Assembly (NCBI GenBank): GCA_907163345.1
Contig: CAJQUN010000004.1
Span: 15,529,235-15,593,234, forward strand
Direction of reading: 5' to 3'
DNA from: Haberlea rhodopensis
Taxonomy: Eukaryota; Streptophyta; Magnoliopsida; Lamiales; Gesneriaceae
DNA length: 64,000 nt
This document shows, piece by piece, positions 1 through 13,100 of this stretch. A program made the translations under genes and the position numbers. Each line of letters starts with the position of its first letter. The first letter of the stretch is position 1. The notes under the pieces were generated by a model that saw only the letters and a list, made by a program, of their open reading frames with translations, made no database searches and had not been told where the DNA came from.

Positions 1-90
1 GAAACATTGAGTTGAATTTTTCAGTTTTTATAGCATTCAATAAGCATCAGAATATGGTGTAATTCTCTTATTTTGGATTGTTAGCTTTTA

Positions 91-102
91 TGGTATCAGA
101 GC
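91..102 (+). other. Primer-binding site of the copia element
   Basis: TGGTATCAGAGC is the standard plant copia primer-binding site, complementary to the 3' end of initiator methionine tRNA. It starts directly after the 5' LTR end and so fixes the LTR boundary and orientation. Confidence 0.85.
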
Positions 103-389
103 TTTAAAAGCTACAATCAAATCACCCAGACTTGTTCGAAGGTGAAGATGGCATTCTAGCGGGTCTTCGGTAATGTGAAGTTTGTCGATTATCTAAACAT
201 TCTCGGTGTTCACTTCCACCTAATCCATATCAACCTTCCAAACCTTTTGCATTAATTCATAGTGATATTTGATAACCTTCTCGTGTACTACATCCAATCA
301 CCGTTGGTTCATTACATTTACGGATGATCATATACATGTTTGTTTGGTATATCTTTTAAAAGAAAAATCTGAAGGCGAGAAATTTTTTC

Positions 390-2800
390 GAATTTCTTTT
401 CACTAATAAAAAACACAATTTAATGCCACGATCCAAGTTCTCCGTACTGATAATGGCACAAAATATTTTAACTCCCACCTTCATGATTTTTGGAAGTTGC
501 ACGTTCACTCTTTAATATGACCCATATTCAAAAACGTTTTTTGGGGGATGCAATTTTGACGGTATATTATTTGATAAATAGGATCCTTCTAGAGTCCTCA
601 GTTATCAAACTCCACTTGACTGTCTTCATTCCTTCCATCCTGCATATCGGGTTTCTTCTCATCTTGAGCCCACGGTTTTTGGTTTTCTGGCTTTTGTCCA
701 TGTTCAAGAACATAATCGTAATAAGTTGGATCCTCGACCACACAAATGCATTTTTTCATGAAAAGAACCAATACTTTGTCTCTCGGGATGTTACATTCTT
801 TGGAACAATCTCTTTTTTTCCGAAACCTCTGTCTGCCTCTTCGGGTGAGGGGGAGCAATGTCTCTCACCTATTTCACATCATGTACTTCCCCATGCTTGG
901 GAATTTACTATCACCTTTCCTCCTCCCTGAACACATGACCCACTATCAATCAACAACCTCCCTTGATAGTGCCCGAAACTCATCCTTTAGAGCGTTCAAC
1001 GTCATAGGGAAATTTACTCCAACCGTTTCCTTTACAGTTCTCACGAAAAAAACCACCACACAAAGTAGCAGAACCAGCACTCCTTGAAAGCCATGTCTCT
1101 GAAATCCGAGTTCCAAAACGAAATGGGGGAAGTGCATGTCGACGTGAATAAATCCACTTGCGACCTTGACGAACCGATTGCTTTAAGAAATGGACCAGGA
1201 CTTGCACACAACATCCAATGGCTAAATTTGTGGCATATGGACATCTATCAACATCTATTAAGGTACTAATCTCAATCAAACCTCTCCAATTCTGAACTTC
1301 CAAATACCACACACGAAGCCTGAAATAATCCAAACTGGAGAAAGGCTGTTTGGATGAAACGAAGGCTCTTGAAACAAATGGAACTTGGGAAAGTGTCTAG
1401 AAACACAAGGAAAAATACATGTTGGCTGTAAGTGGGTTATTACAATCAAACATAGAGCTGATGGATCAATTGAGCGCTACAAGATAGATTGGTTGCTAAG
1501 GGATACACGCAAACATATGGAGTGGAATATCAAGAATCTTTTGCACCAGTTACAAAAATCAACACAGTAAGAATCCTACTATCTTAGCTGCGAATTTAGA
1601 TTGGTCACTCTACCAATTGGATGTAAAGAACGTTTTCTTAAATGGGGATCTTGAGGAGGAAGTGTACATGGACTTGCCATCAGGATTCAATAAGGAAAAT
1701 GAAAACAGGAAAGTGTGCAGATTGAAGAAGTCAATGTATGGTTTGAAATAATCTACACGAGCATGGTTTGATAAATCCACCAAAGTAGTTCTGAAACTTG
1801 ATTATTTCCAAGCCGATACAGACCACACGTTGTTCCATAGGCATAGGAATGGAAAGAAAACTTTTTTTATTGTCTATGTTGACGATATTGTACTTACATG
1901 TGATGATCAAGAGGAAATGAAGTGACTGGAAGAGAAATTGCCAACTGAATTTGAAATGAAGGATTTGGGAAAGCTAAGGTATTTTCTTGGCATGGAAGTA
2001 GCAAGGAATAAATCTGGAATCTATGCATCCCAACGAAAATATATGCTGGATCTTTGAAGGAAACATGAATGTTGGGATGTAAACCTACTTATACTCCCAT
2101 GGATCCTTAAGTAAGGTTAGGAGGAACAACAAGCAGTAATCCGGTACATAAAGGAATATATCAACGTCCCGTCAGTAGTGATCTATCTGTCTCATACGAG
2201 ATTAGATATAGCCTTTCCTGTGAGTAGAGTAAGTCCTGTGAGTTGTGTAAGTCGGTTTATGCATGCTCCACTGGAAGAACATATGGTGGTTGTTTACAGA
2301 ACCTTAAGGTACGGGAACTCCAGGGAAAGGTTTGTTCTTCAGGAACACAGAAGCAAGGAACATAGAAATCTTTACTGATGTTGATTGGGTAGGATCAATA
2401 AGTGATATGAGGTCTACATCATGTTATTGCTGGAGGAGTAAGAAACAATCACTTATAGCAAGAAGCAGTGCATCAGCAGAACTGAGGTCGGTGGCCCATG
2501 GGATGTGTGAAGGATTATGGTTCAAGATGTTGCTTGAAGAATTAAGAATGAATATCACAGTGCCATTAAAACTATTGTGTGACAACAAGGCCGCGGTTGA
2601 TATTACTCATAATCCAGTGCATCATGTTTGAACCAAACATGTGGAGGTTTATAGACACTTCGTTAAAGAGAAGATTGAGGAAGAGGTCAGCATAGTCCAT
2701 GTACGAACTTCAGAGCAAACTACTCACAATTTAACAAAAGTCTTATTCAAACCTACAAACGAGAAGTTCGTAGACAAGCTTGGATTGTACAATCTACACT
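390..2800 (+). pseudogene. Copia pol remnant: integrase, reverse transcriptase, RNase H
   Basis: Translation in shifting frames gives an integrase piece near 410-500 (a run like RTDNGTKYF), then reverse transcriptase from about 1480 (QLDVKNVFLNGDLEEEVYM near 1617-1675, the catalytic YVDDIVL near 1876, and KDLGKLRYFLGMEV near 1961), then RNase H from about 2370 to 2800 (DVDWVGS, CDNKAAVDI and the final TEQ-like tail). Several in-frame stops and frameshifts interrupt it, for example TAA at 1749 and TGA at 1922. It cannot make a working polyprotein. The order INT-RT-RH identifies Ty1/copia. Confidence 0.88.
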
Positions 2801-2805
2801 CCAGC

Positions 2806-2816
2806 TTGAGGGGAGT
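2806..2816 (+). other. Polypurine tract
   Basis: TTGAGGGGAGT immediately before the 3' LTR. This is the usual plus-strand priming site of copia elements. Confidence 0.7.
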
Positions 2817-3037
2817 ATTCATAAGCTTATATCTAGTATTTAAGATATTTTAAACTAGAGATATATGTTATCAAATCTTTGTTTAAATTAGGGATTAGAT
2901 TGATATCTTATCTTTTAGGCATAGATGAGTCTTATAAATATTGAAACACTGAGTTGTATTTTTTTTCATTTTTATAGCATTCAATAAACATCAGAATGAA
3001 TTGCTGTAATTCTCTTATTTTGGATTGTTAGCTTTTA
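2817..3037 (+). repeat. 3' LTR of the copia element
   Basis: It begins after the polypurine tract and ends where identity with the 5' copy (1-90) stops. It is about 221 bp. The expected TG start and CA end are both eroded. The 3' flank continues as intron sequence of the ARM-repeat gene. Confidence 0.75.
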
Positions 3038-3169
3038 GGATAGTTTACTTAATAATTGCTTCTGGAGAAAAAAATTAGAAATACCCAATTTTTAAGCCTC
3101 TCGAACATGACATACATAATCAGCATGCAGTTTGACACATGAGACAGGAAAAAGAATAATGAATACTAC

Positions 3170-6100
3170 CTGATGGACAGCTTGTCCAAAGCATTAATTG
3201 CTGCCAATCTAATAGTGTCACTTGAATGATTAATTAACTGAACAAGAAACTTGAGGGCACCCGCTTCCATAAATGAAATCCGCATATGTTCATTGATGGA
3301 TGCATCAGCAATTGATCTTGCGGCTCTAGCAATAGCCGACTCATCTTCAAGTCCAAGAATTAAAACCAAACGAGCAACACCATCTATCCATGGCAAGAGC
3401 GTAAACCTCTCATTTGAACTACTATGCCTGTCAGATTTATTATCATCATCCATTTCTATTGCCCCTATACGGGCAAGAAACTGCTGCTGTGTCCGTCCCA
3501 CTAGAGCTTTTGTCTTTGCGTCGTCTAAATCGATATTTTTGTCCTTAGCATTTAATCCAAGAAGTAGTTCTGCAGCACCATATTTAGAAGGAACTTTTGA
3601 GGTCTGTTCAATCTTCGTACCATCGGGCAAAGAAGGCCATGAGTACAAGGCAGGTCTAAAAGCCTTGTATGCAGCTGTCCCAACCAATGGGACCAAGACT
3701 ATACCCTCCTCGACAACAAGTATCCTATTATATTCATCTTTAGCAAGTTCCAACAAAGCATTTCTTGCTACCTTTCTGATGACTTTAGATTCTTCAAACT
3801 CAAGCTTCAAAATCTTTGCCTGCATAGTGCATATAACTAAGTTCTCAAAATTATCAATTCAGATTAAACATTATCAATAAATATCACAGGGGTAAAAGTG
3901 CAGCAATTTTAGTTGATGCTGTCATTCTCAATTTAGTAACAAAAAACTACACAGACCAGGGTTTTAATTCCTTCTGCATGCTATAGTCAATATATCTACA
4001 AGAGAAAAATGTAAAGGAAGCAAACACGAAGATGCTTAATAGAACTAGGGGCACATGATTCTGGAACAGCAATCTGAAACTGTACTTACTGAAACCAAAA
4101 AATCTGAAAATTCACCTCAGTTTCAAATCAAAACAGAAAAATGAGGTTCAAAACTTCTAATCGGGAGTTCAAAATGAAACTGAACTGTATTCCACTGTTG
4201 AGGGCTAAACCCGAACCATATGTCTCTTCAGGTCAAACTCAAGTGCTATATATATACGGCTCGTGTGCGCGCATGCTCGTTCATGTATATGTATATGCGT
4301 ATTGGTAGATGTGTGTGTGTGTGCATGTGTTAATATATATATGATGTCGTTAAATAATAAGAACTACCTTATTTTGACTTCTATAATTGATATTTTTAAC
4401 ATTATTTACAAAATATATTGATTGTTATCTCATCATATCAAAGAAAATGTAACAAATTTCTCTAATAGTAATTTTTTTTGGCTCAACGAGATAGAAGGAT
4501 GATAAAGTGATTTCGAAACACAAGTATAGCTTTATTCTTGGAGGAATGTAATGACGAAGTAAGGCCACAAGTCCATGCACACAAAAACAAAAAAAACAAA
4601 AAAAAACAATACGAGAATCTCTGTACTTTAAAGCTGTTAAAGGCTCGCCAAGATTACAAATTGTAACTGTGACAATGGAGAGTTGGGCAAAACTCTTTCT
4701 TTATCATATAATCAACTTATCTTTTAAGAGGCTAATCATGACATTAGCTAAAAAATCCCACAGAAAATCCGAACAAACAAAGGAGTAGGCCTCACCAGTT
4801 TAGGAACAACACCTGCTTCAATCATTATTGCGTGTTCCGAATGGCTCATTGCCAAATTAGCCAAAACTCCTCCAGCGCCCTCGTTAACTTTCAAATCTTC
4901 ATCCTCCAAGAACTTGACAAGTCGAGGCAGGATCTCAGAGTTGGTAATTCTCGCCCTAACCTTCTCATCCACAGACAAGTTCCACAAAGTACATATACTT
5001 TGCTCCTTCACCTGCAGAAAAAAACAGTAATCCTAATCATGTATTCCACAAAACACAACCACGAGACCAAATATAGTGATCGATATTCTTTTTTACCTCA
5101 GAAGACAAGGGAGACCGTCTCAATAGGCCAGTTATCTCTTCTATTGCAGCACTCTCAGCTACTAAATCTCGGTAGACGTTAATTGCGGATATAACCCGTA
5201 AAAGACCAGCAGCTGCTTCACATGCGGATTCAGAGTCTGATTTTAGAAGGTTAACAATGAGATTAACAGTGCCATGAAATTTCATGATGTTGTCAACATA
5301 CTCCTTGCCACCAAGTGAGTACTTCCAGAGCGTCACAACAGCCTGTTCCCGATCCTGAGGATCATTGTCTAAACCTAGCATCCGAACAAACATGGCAACA
5401 TAACTGTCATTTGAGCTGGAAGAGCAGTCCTTTGAAGTGTCAACATCCTGAAATTATGTGAAATTTTAGTTCATTGTCCATTTCATGCAAAGTAAATTTC
5501 TGATGCAAAAGAACCACTTTCAGTATAATGATCAATCAAATTAAAAATCCGTCCATTACCAAATAAAATGTAATGAAATACACACAAAAGCATACTTAGC
5601 AATCAATTTTGCACAAAAAAAAAGAGGTCTGGTAAATGACCACATTTACCTATGAACATCCCTCACGTGTATCGGATCTATAACTAACTCAAACTTGGAC
5701 TGCATATGACGATGAACTCTGGACTTTGAACATCATAACCGAAGTTAAAAATGTTTTACATTTTATTTAACAGTTGAGGGATTTACCTTCTTTGACTCTA
5801 TAACATGAAAAAATAAAGTATAAAATGACTCAATGATAAAATATGAACCCATATACTAGAATCTTCAAGAAAACTGATACTGTAGAAAAGGAGATGAATG
5901 AGTGAAGAATGAAAATTTTCCAGTGTATTTAATAAAGCGAATGATGTTGTTCACGGAGAGTTAATAAGCATGCTCTATACATTTTCTCAAACAACTCTCT
6001 TTGTTAAAGCCAGATAATTGTGGAGTAAGCATTAGAAACTGACTACTTCAGTTATAGGCAGTCAAAAACCCCACTCCAAAACAGAATGCTTCTGCTAAAC

Positions 6101-7712
6101 CTTTTTTAGAGTTTTGACAGGTTTAATAATTTGTTAGAAACAAAAAAGAGTTCAATGTTTGTACGTAAGAGCATATATAAATAAGTAGTTCACCCGCCAC
6201 AATTACAGAAGCAAGAAACAACACCAGAATCTGCAGGGTATAGCTCCAGTGCATACCACAGTCCAAAGCAGTGTCCTAGTGCTATAGCAACCAAAACTTT
6301 GAAGCAAATGATGGCTAGGTTAGAATTCGGGAAACTCAGGCAAATTAAAGCCATGCCATGTCACAAAAAAAAGCCTTGATTGAGCGGCAAAATGATCTTT
6401 TACTGCCACAAAGTCTTTATCATGGCAAGCAAATAATTATAAATTCCCTTAGGTTGCGTTTGGATGATAACATTTACATTTGTAAGAGGATTCAAAATTA
6501 AAGAATTTGAGTTTCTATTGATTTGAAATGACATGTAATTAGATGTCATTTCAAATTCTTTCAAAATGTATACAAAAATATAATGGAAGGAAAATAAGAA
6601 TTTGAAATACCTAGCTAATTTTTCTGCCCAAACATGACCAATAAATTTGAGTAGAGAATTCGAAATCTACTATTTGAAACAAGCTTATCCAAAAATGTAG
6701 CCTAGGGTGACCTTGAATGAAGGATTTGAAACGAAAGGGTTTCAGATTCATAATCACATTCATCGTACTAATTTGGATGCTTAGAATAACATGAATTTGA
6801 AATTTCTTCCCTTCCATTTCAAACTTGTTGGGAATCGATGTAATAGACTTTAAATTCTCATAAACGGAGTTCCATGAAATTAATCCATCAAATCCTACGC
6901 TCAGAGCCAAATCCTTCCATCCAAACACATCATTAGACTTGTTTGGATGATATACGTAGACTTGGACTTGGACTTGGACTTGGACTTAAATCAAAATATC
7001 AAAAGCCTATTTATTTGAAATGATGTGTAGCTCTATGGTCATTGCAAATTCTTCTAAAGCACATACAAAAATGCTTGTGAGGTAAATGTGGGGCTCTTAG
7101 CTCAAATATACACAATGTTGAGAACTTCAAATCCACTCATTCGGTATCCATCTGTCCAAATACAGCATGAAAACATTTCAGAAATGGCATTTCATAACTC
7201 AATAACTAAGCAGCATCAATTAAAATTCCAAGAAACTGATGCATAATACCCTACGTATACATAATCAAATTTCATAATTCCAAAAACAAGAAAGCCAACT
7301 ACCCAAAAACACCATTAGTATCACCATATTCACAATCATATACTGAAGTAACAAATTCCCAAAAAATACCTTCATTTCAAACAAATTCGAACACGTCCAA
7401 GCTACATAAAAACTACGAAGACCCAGATGAATTTTCACAATAAGAACTTACAGAAGCAAATAACTGTTCTTTGGCTGCAAAAACTTCAACTCTATCGCCA
7501 TCACTGCAAGCTCTAGTAAACACAGAAAGTTTACGGACGCCGAAGGGGTTAATGAATTTGTGAGAAAGGCAGTGATTTCTCGAAGTGAGGATAGCATTTG
7601 TGAAATTTTTAACTGAAAAAACTTCGACCCGGGAATCAAAATGCAAGATTGTCTGCTGTCGAAGAAGATTGGGTGGCTTGAATTTGAAATGTGATGGGAT
7701 TATTAATGCCAT
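3170..7712 (-). CDS. Plastid-type ARM-repeat protein (At1g23180-like), 5' four exons
   Basis: Four coding exons join in frame: 7712-7452, 5447-5097, 5011-4796 and 3819-3170, together about 492 residues. All introns are GT-AG. The first about 65 residues are basic and Ser/Thr-rich and look like a plastid transit peptide. Armadillo-type helical repeats follow, with runs such as LWNLSVDE and GVLANLAMS, then LVGRTQQQFLARIGAIE and a further ARM block. From memory the closest family is Arabidopsis At1g23180, about 830 residues, function unknown. The last visible exon ends in codon phase 2 at a good donor (GTAGTA), so more exons must follow at lower coordinates. A copia relic fills that space up to the window edge. 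Either the element sits in an intron or the gene has lost its 3' third. The name is moderately sure and the exon structure is sure. Confidence 0.85.
4308..4345. repeat. Short (GT)n and (TA)n microsatellite
   Basis: A run of about six GT units near 4311-4322, followed by a short TATATATA tract. It lies in the third intron of the ARM-repeat gene. The rest of that intron (3820-4795) shows nothing recognisable. Confidence 0.6.
6447..6935. mobile_element. Possible MITE in intron 1 of the ARM-repeat gene
   Basis: The left end reads GGTTGCGTTTGGATGAT, and near 6912-6933 the complement of GTGTTTGGATGGAAG appears, so the two ends form an imperfect terminal inverted repeat. The interior repeats AT-rich motifs such as ATTTGAAATGACAT. 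Ends and target-site duplication are not resolved, so the call is weak. Confidence 0.35.
6957..6990. repeat. Hexamer tandem repeat (GACTTG)n
   Basis: About five consecutive copies of GACTTG beside the possible MITE, inside the first intron of the ARM-repeat gene. Confidence 0.8.
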
Positions 7713-7984
7713 ATTATGGTTACAAGCTTGTGTAGAATTAGAGGGTTTTAATTAGAAATTGGAACGGTACAGAGAATTAAAAATATGGATTGAAAATTTG
7801 AGGGTCTTAATAATCATGATGGTTTTTTCTAGGAGTTTCCAAAAATATTTTTTATCACACTAAGAAAATTTCCATGCTCCAATTTTTTTTTTTTTTAAGA
7901 GAAGGTGCTGATCCAAATTCTTACTATTATTTATTCATGCCATATTAATTGTCTAATCCTTAAAATAATTATTTTTATTTAATT

Positions 7985-9170
7985 TCGCTCCACTAGGATT
8001 CCGTCCCTTTTCTACAAGGGGTTTCTCCACCATTTCTACCCTTTTTGTGTGATTTCCGATTGCTTCTCTGATCTTTTTAAGCCATTCTCCAGCATATTTC
8101 GTCTATTGCCTTTTATTTGGGGGAATTTAGCCTATACGATCAAGTCTTCTGCGGCATTTGGTGGTTCAGTTTTCTCTCCTCCCAGGTCCCTCATCGTCTT
8201 CCTTGGGTTTAGTTGCTGCAATGGTGTATTGTATCTCCCATGATCAGGTAGGAAAATGTCGCGCAGTCCTTAAGAGACACTGTTGTTTTGTAGATTTTCA
8301 TAGCGAGGCAACTCCACCGGCCACGATGATGTTTTTCAAATGGAATGTTCGTAGCTAAGAGATTCAGACTATTAAGTTCTCCGTGTTATTTCTCCCTTTT
8401 TGGTAAAGATGGCCAAAATACTAGTGTATTATCAAATTGTGTCTTTGTTGTCTTCTTTGTTTGTTGTTTTATTCAGATGATGGTTCATCATCCAGGCACA
8501 GCCTCATCAGCGTCCTCTATCTTTTTGTAATTTCCATTTCGCGCCACCTACGTGTGCGGTAACCTTTCTCTCGTTGTAGGTTTTCTTGTTCCGTGGAGTT
8601 GTCCGTGTGATTGTAGAATGGTTCACTACGGCTTTTGGGTCTATCCTGTTTTCCTTTTGTGGCTACCTTACTTGGCTTTTTTGGTTGTGGTTACTTTGTT
8701 CCGCATTACTGTCGGGTATGCACTTGTATGTGACTATTGGGCATTTAGGTTTCATGTCTCATTCAGTGTTGGTCCTTGGTCGATGTATCTCAGCGAGTGT
8801 TTTGGATACTATGACTTGCTCTATTGTTTGTCTTTTATCAGTTAATGTATTTCGTTTATCCTTTTTTGTTCATTCAGATATCTTGGAAGACAGTTCCCTT
8901 GTTCGACCCCATCCTGGATAACATGGTTTGATGAGACCTGGTTTGGATCTAATGGCCCTGCTCACTTCAGATCACGATCTTATGTTTCAGATATGACCCA
9001 TTCTACCATTAGTCCATTTAGTACGCCTTGTTTTAGGTGTGTTTTTATCATTGCCCAATTTTGGCAAGTGTATTAGTCGATGTTTTCTCGGTTGTGTGTC
9101 GTGTCTTGTGGGCTTCACCCGGATATTTGTTCTACATTTCGTTTATTAATATAATTCATGTTTATGTTAA
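7985..9170 (+). mobile_element. Possible degenerate LINE 3' region
   Basis: The stretch is T/G-rich and unlike its surroundings. It contains an ATG followed by FFKWNVRS near 8323-8357, which resembles the WNVRG start of LINE ORF2, and it ends in TTTATTAATATAATTCATG, a typical plant L1-type 3' end. Short blocks near 8875-8910 (ATCTTGGAAGACAGTTCCC) recur in diverged form on the minus strand near 25430, so this is a repeated family. No reverse transcriptase survives. The hydrophobic open frames here look like chance. Confidence 0.35.
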
Positions 9171-9540
9171 ACAAAACAATTATTTTTATTGAAAATATTT
9201 CCATTTTTTTCCATGAAATACAATTTTTATAATATCTTTATTTTATTAAAAACTACAAAAGTTGTGTATTATAATATATATATATATAATATGTTTTCAA
9301 AAAATTAATTTGACGTTTAGTTGGTTTAGTTATAATTATAATTTTATATACTTAAAACGATGATAAATAATTACAAAGTAACTTACTCATTTTGTAATAG
9401 TCTCTGAAAGTGACTTGCTCAATTTGTAGTAAAAAAGGTGAAACAAATTGGCAAAAGATTATAAGATTACTAATAAATTTGTTGAAAGAAATCTATGCAT
9501 CAAGTATCCAAGGTTGAAATAATTTTTGGTGAGGTATGTT

Positions 9541-9858
9541 GCCGCTTTACCATAGTTGGCGATAACTGTATAATTCTAAATGTATAGTGGACCAAACGTC
9601 ACGTTTTGATCGCTCTTTAAGTATGGATAATTATTACACTCCAATAATTTATCTCCCAATAACTGCACTAACTTACAACTAATGAGAATTGAACACGTTA
9701 CATTGACTTTAATACCAATTGTAGGATCAAGCGTTTGTTGTTTTGATCAAAGGCTATAGCTGGTGGTAACAGTGCAACTCTAATCTTTTACTATATAACA
9801 GCCCAAATGACATGCTTCGATCGCTCTACAAACATAAACAAATATTGTACTCCAACAA
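9541..9858 (-). mobile_element. TRIM-like element (miniature LTR retrotransposon)
   Basis: Two diverged direct repeats of about 110 bp (9541-9648 and 9749-9858) share blocks such as GATCGCTCT followed by TTGTACTCCAA or TTACACTCCAA. Between them, read on the minus strand, GATCCTACAATTGGTATTA resembles a copia-type primer-binding region. There is no coding sequence. Related pieces occur at 36288-36405 and 55107-55314. Confidence 0.6.
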
Positions 9859-10165
9859 AAAACAATTATTTTCATGACAGCAAATATTAGATATCCTTAT
9901 TTTAATTTATCACTTTCCAATCAATTTTTTCGAATATGAGGTTAAAGTTCAAGCTTGAAATAATTTTTGGTGGGAGATGTCTTTCCAAAACAATTATTTT
10001 AAAATGACATCAAATATTAGATATTCTTTTTTAAAAAAACTTTAAACTTCCAAAACTGTACCTGGCCATGAAAATTGATTTTATACTTGTCCATCATTTT
10101 GTATGTAAACGTGACAGTAATTTCAGGGTTGCCCCGAAGAACCTTAAACCCTCATTTCCTCAGCC

Positions 10166-13100
10166 ATGAGAGCTCTTCAACGTTTACTTCCGCAATTCTC
10201 GATCTCACAACCTCTCGCTAAGCTTTCACCCGCATTTCAGAAATCCCTTTCAACACAAAGTGGCAGTGGACCCGATTGGGGAGCCCATTTCGGCGAAACC
10301 AGGTCCTCGGAACCCGACTCGTTGGGATGGGACACTGGTGCTGCTTCGTCTTGGTCAACTGGGATAACGAAAGAGCACTTCGATGGGGAAGTAGTGGGGC
10401 ATCATGTCAGTCGGCCCGCGACAGGTGCACCGGGCCGGGCCCGGTTTGAGAAGTCTGCTAGGTGGGCGGATGACGTCACGGAGAAGGTGAGTGAATTGAC
10501 AGCTGAGAATCGGAGAGGGAAGGTATTTGTGGACAGCTGGGATCAGAAGATGAACGAAGTGGCTGTTTTGATGAAGCAGGTTGGATTGTTTGATTGCTTT
10601 TTGGGACATAAATTCATTGTCTTTGTTGAATTTTTCATTAATTTGATAGTTGGTGAAAGTCCTGAAATCAACATTTTGATTCAAATCTGTGTGGTCTCAG
10701 AGTTTCTTGAAGTAGTAGTTGTGTAAGGAAATGACTGTATTGATGAAGCAGGTTAGATTGCATTTTGGGACATAAAATTAGTTTTTCTTGGTTTTCCCTT
10801 GATTTGATTGTTGGAAAAGGCTTGAAATCTGCATTTTGATGCAATCTGTGTGGTTTGCAGAGTTTCTTGAAGTAGTAGTTGTGTATGACTTTTAGATTTA
10901 CGATTTAATTGGGAAAATTCAAAATTCCAACAACTTTATTTCATCACCAAAACCTTTAGTTCATCACCATCTGTTTATGGACATGGTGTATATCAATTTA
11001 ATTCTTTAAACGTAGTTGATTGTTTTGAAGAGAATGTGTGATACCTGATGCTCAGAATGAATCAGACAACTCAAGCCCACTAAGCACCAGAAATTTGTGA
11101 GAGAAGAAAGAAAGGAGTCTGATCCCCCATTTTCTGATTTTTTTTGTATTGATAAGGTCTACAACAGGATAGCGATTTTACTTGTTGTACATGGCTAGCA
11201 GAATCATAAGTGTCATGCGTGCAGAATTACACATTATACAATGTATAAAATAGAACATAGCACTGATCCTAACTACAATAAGAGCTCAGCGGAGTCTGTC
11301 TCTGTCCTTCGTGATGCACAGCCTTGTTAATACTTTGTTACTAAATTTCGTATTTGTATATTTTATACATGCATTTCACTTATATAAAGCAAAAACGAAG
11401 ATGAAAGCATTCATTGGTAATTTCGTTGCTGATTAAATGTCCCAAAAATTTATGAATTTTTCTAGTGTCTCGATGTCGGTTTTATCATCATTCATTCTCC
11501 AATTCTGGAAAAGAGGAGAAAAACTGTGTTGGGAAATCATTGTTCTTTCTGCAGAGAGATTCACTTGAAAAAGCATTATTCTTTTTTCCTCGAGCTGTAT
11601 TCCTTTTATTTTGGTTCTTTTTTAATTGAAGTTGGACCTTCATAACTTTTAACATGGTTTGAGAATGAGGAAGAAATTGTGCTATATTTGTTTAGTCTGT
11701 CTTATTTTTAGCTTTTCTCTATGCTTCTCTGTTTTTAGGATATCAGATTTAAGAAAGTACAGTCACTCACCAAATGTGAACTATGTACTTCTATCGAGTT
11801 GTAATTTGAGTCATTCACAAAACGGGATAATCAATTCATTTATGTGTGTGTTTATCATGTTATTTTCAATATTCTCAGTTCTCCATGCAATTTCTAGTTG
11901 GAAATCGATAATCATCACTGCAAAGAAAATTTACTGGTAATTATTCATAAAAACTTGTGAATCTAGGTACGGGAGCCAGGTTCCAGGGGATCGTATTTGA
12001 AGGATTCAGAGAAAGCTGAGATGTATAAAAAGCACAAGGAGAACCCAGAGGTGTACACTGTGGAGGCCTTGGCAAAAGAATACAGGGTCATGAGGCAGAG
12101 GGTACATGCGATTTTATGGCTAAAGGAGCTTGAAGAAGAGGAAGAGAAGAAACTTGGACACCCCTTGGACGACACTATTGAGCGCTTCATTGACAATGTT
12201 CCTGAGTAAGTGGATCTTATGCAATTATTTAGCGCTTCTTTATTTGTACTTTGGCTGGCATGTGACTCGCGAAGCTCCATGTTTGAGGAAACCTAGGTTG
12301 ATGGATTTTGAATTTTTAGCTTTCCGTCAGAATATGTATTATTGAGGGACAGAGAGTAAAATCAAGCACAACTATTACTAAGGACGTGATTCCTGTTCTT
12401 GTAGTACAACATTCTTTGACGATATTGATTCTAGGAACAATTTTGACTAGAGTTTATATGTATCATGGCCGTGAGATGGAATTTGGGTTATCGGTTTTGT
12501 ACTGGAGTAAGCATTATTGAGGAAAGGATGTAGGAATCATACCTAGCAATCACTGAAGGAGTAATTCCTATTCTTGTGATACAATATTCTTTTATGATAT
12601 TGATTATGTGAACAAATCTGACCTGCTTTTCATATGTGTGCCAAGTTTTATTTTTATGCCATGACAGGTAGTCCTTGGGTCCTGTTTTTCGGTTAGATTA
12701 TTTTATTGGATTGAATTTCTTGAGACTTTACTGGTGTTCAACTTGAACACTGGGTTGCTAAATTTGGTGCTGTTGTCATTGCATAAAAGATTAAGGGTTT
12801 AGTTTACCATGAATGCTGAAGAAAACTCATCTTGTTCTACTTTGTATGCATGAAGTAGAAATGGTGTGAAAAGGATTGGCAGGTCGCTTCAAGTTCAGCG
12901 AATAAGCTTCAAAAACTGCATATGTTTTTTTTTGTTAGATTATTTTTTGTTCGTCATTGCATAAAGAGCTACCTGTCTTATTTTACTTCATATTATTCCT
13001 TCTCAATGATATCCAGAATGTATTTGGTAATGGTTCAAATGACATATTCTTTGTGAAGTGTCCACCTGTTGATGCCCTGAAAATTGGTAAAAATGACAGA

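Larger units (their letters stand above)
1..3037 (+). mobile_element. Defective Ty1/copia LTR retrotransposon, 5' end outside window
   Basis: The first 90 bases and 2940-3037 are near copies of each other (both contain the stretch AGCATTCAATAA and end in GATTGTTAGCTTTTA), so they are the ends of the two LTRs. The 5' copy is followed at once by a copia primer-binding site, and the 3' copy is preceded by a polypurine tract. Between them lie broken integrase, reverse transcriptase and RNase H remains in plus orientation. The gag and protease part is missing, because only about 2.7 kb separates the LTRs. The right edge is 132 bases inside the last visible intron of the ARM-repeat gene, which runs on the opposite strand. 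Confidence 0.88.

Noticed and set aside
3251..3880. 209-codon plus-strand open frame
   Set aside because: Antisense shadow of exon 4 of the ARM-repeat gene.
8049..8921. Several hydrophobic open frames
   Set aside because: Overlapping frames in T-rich repeat DNA, no domain or splice logic; more likely a LINE remnant.
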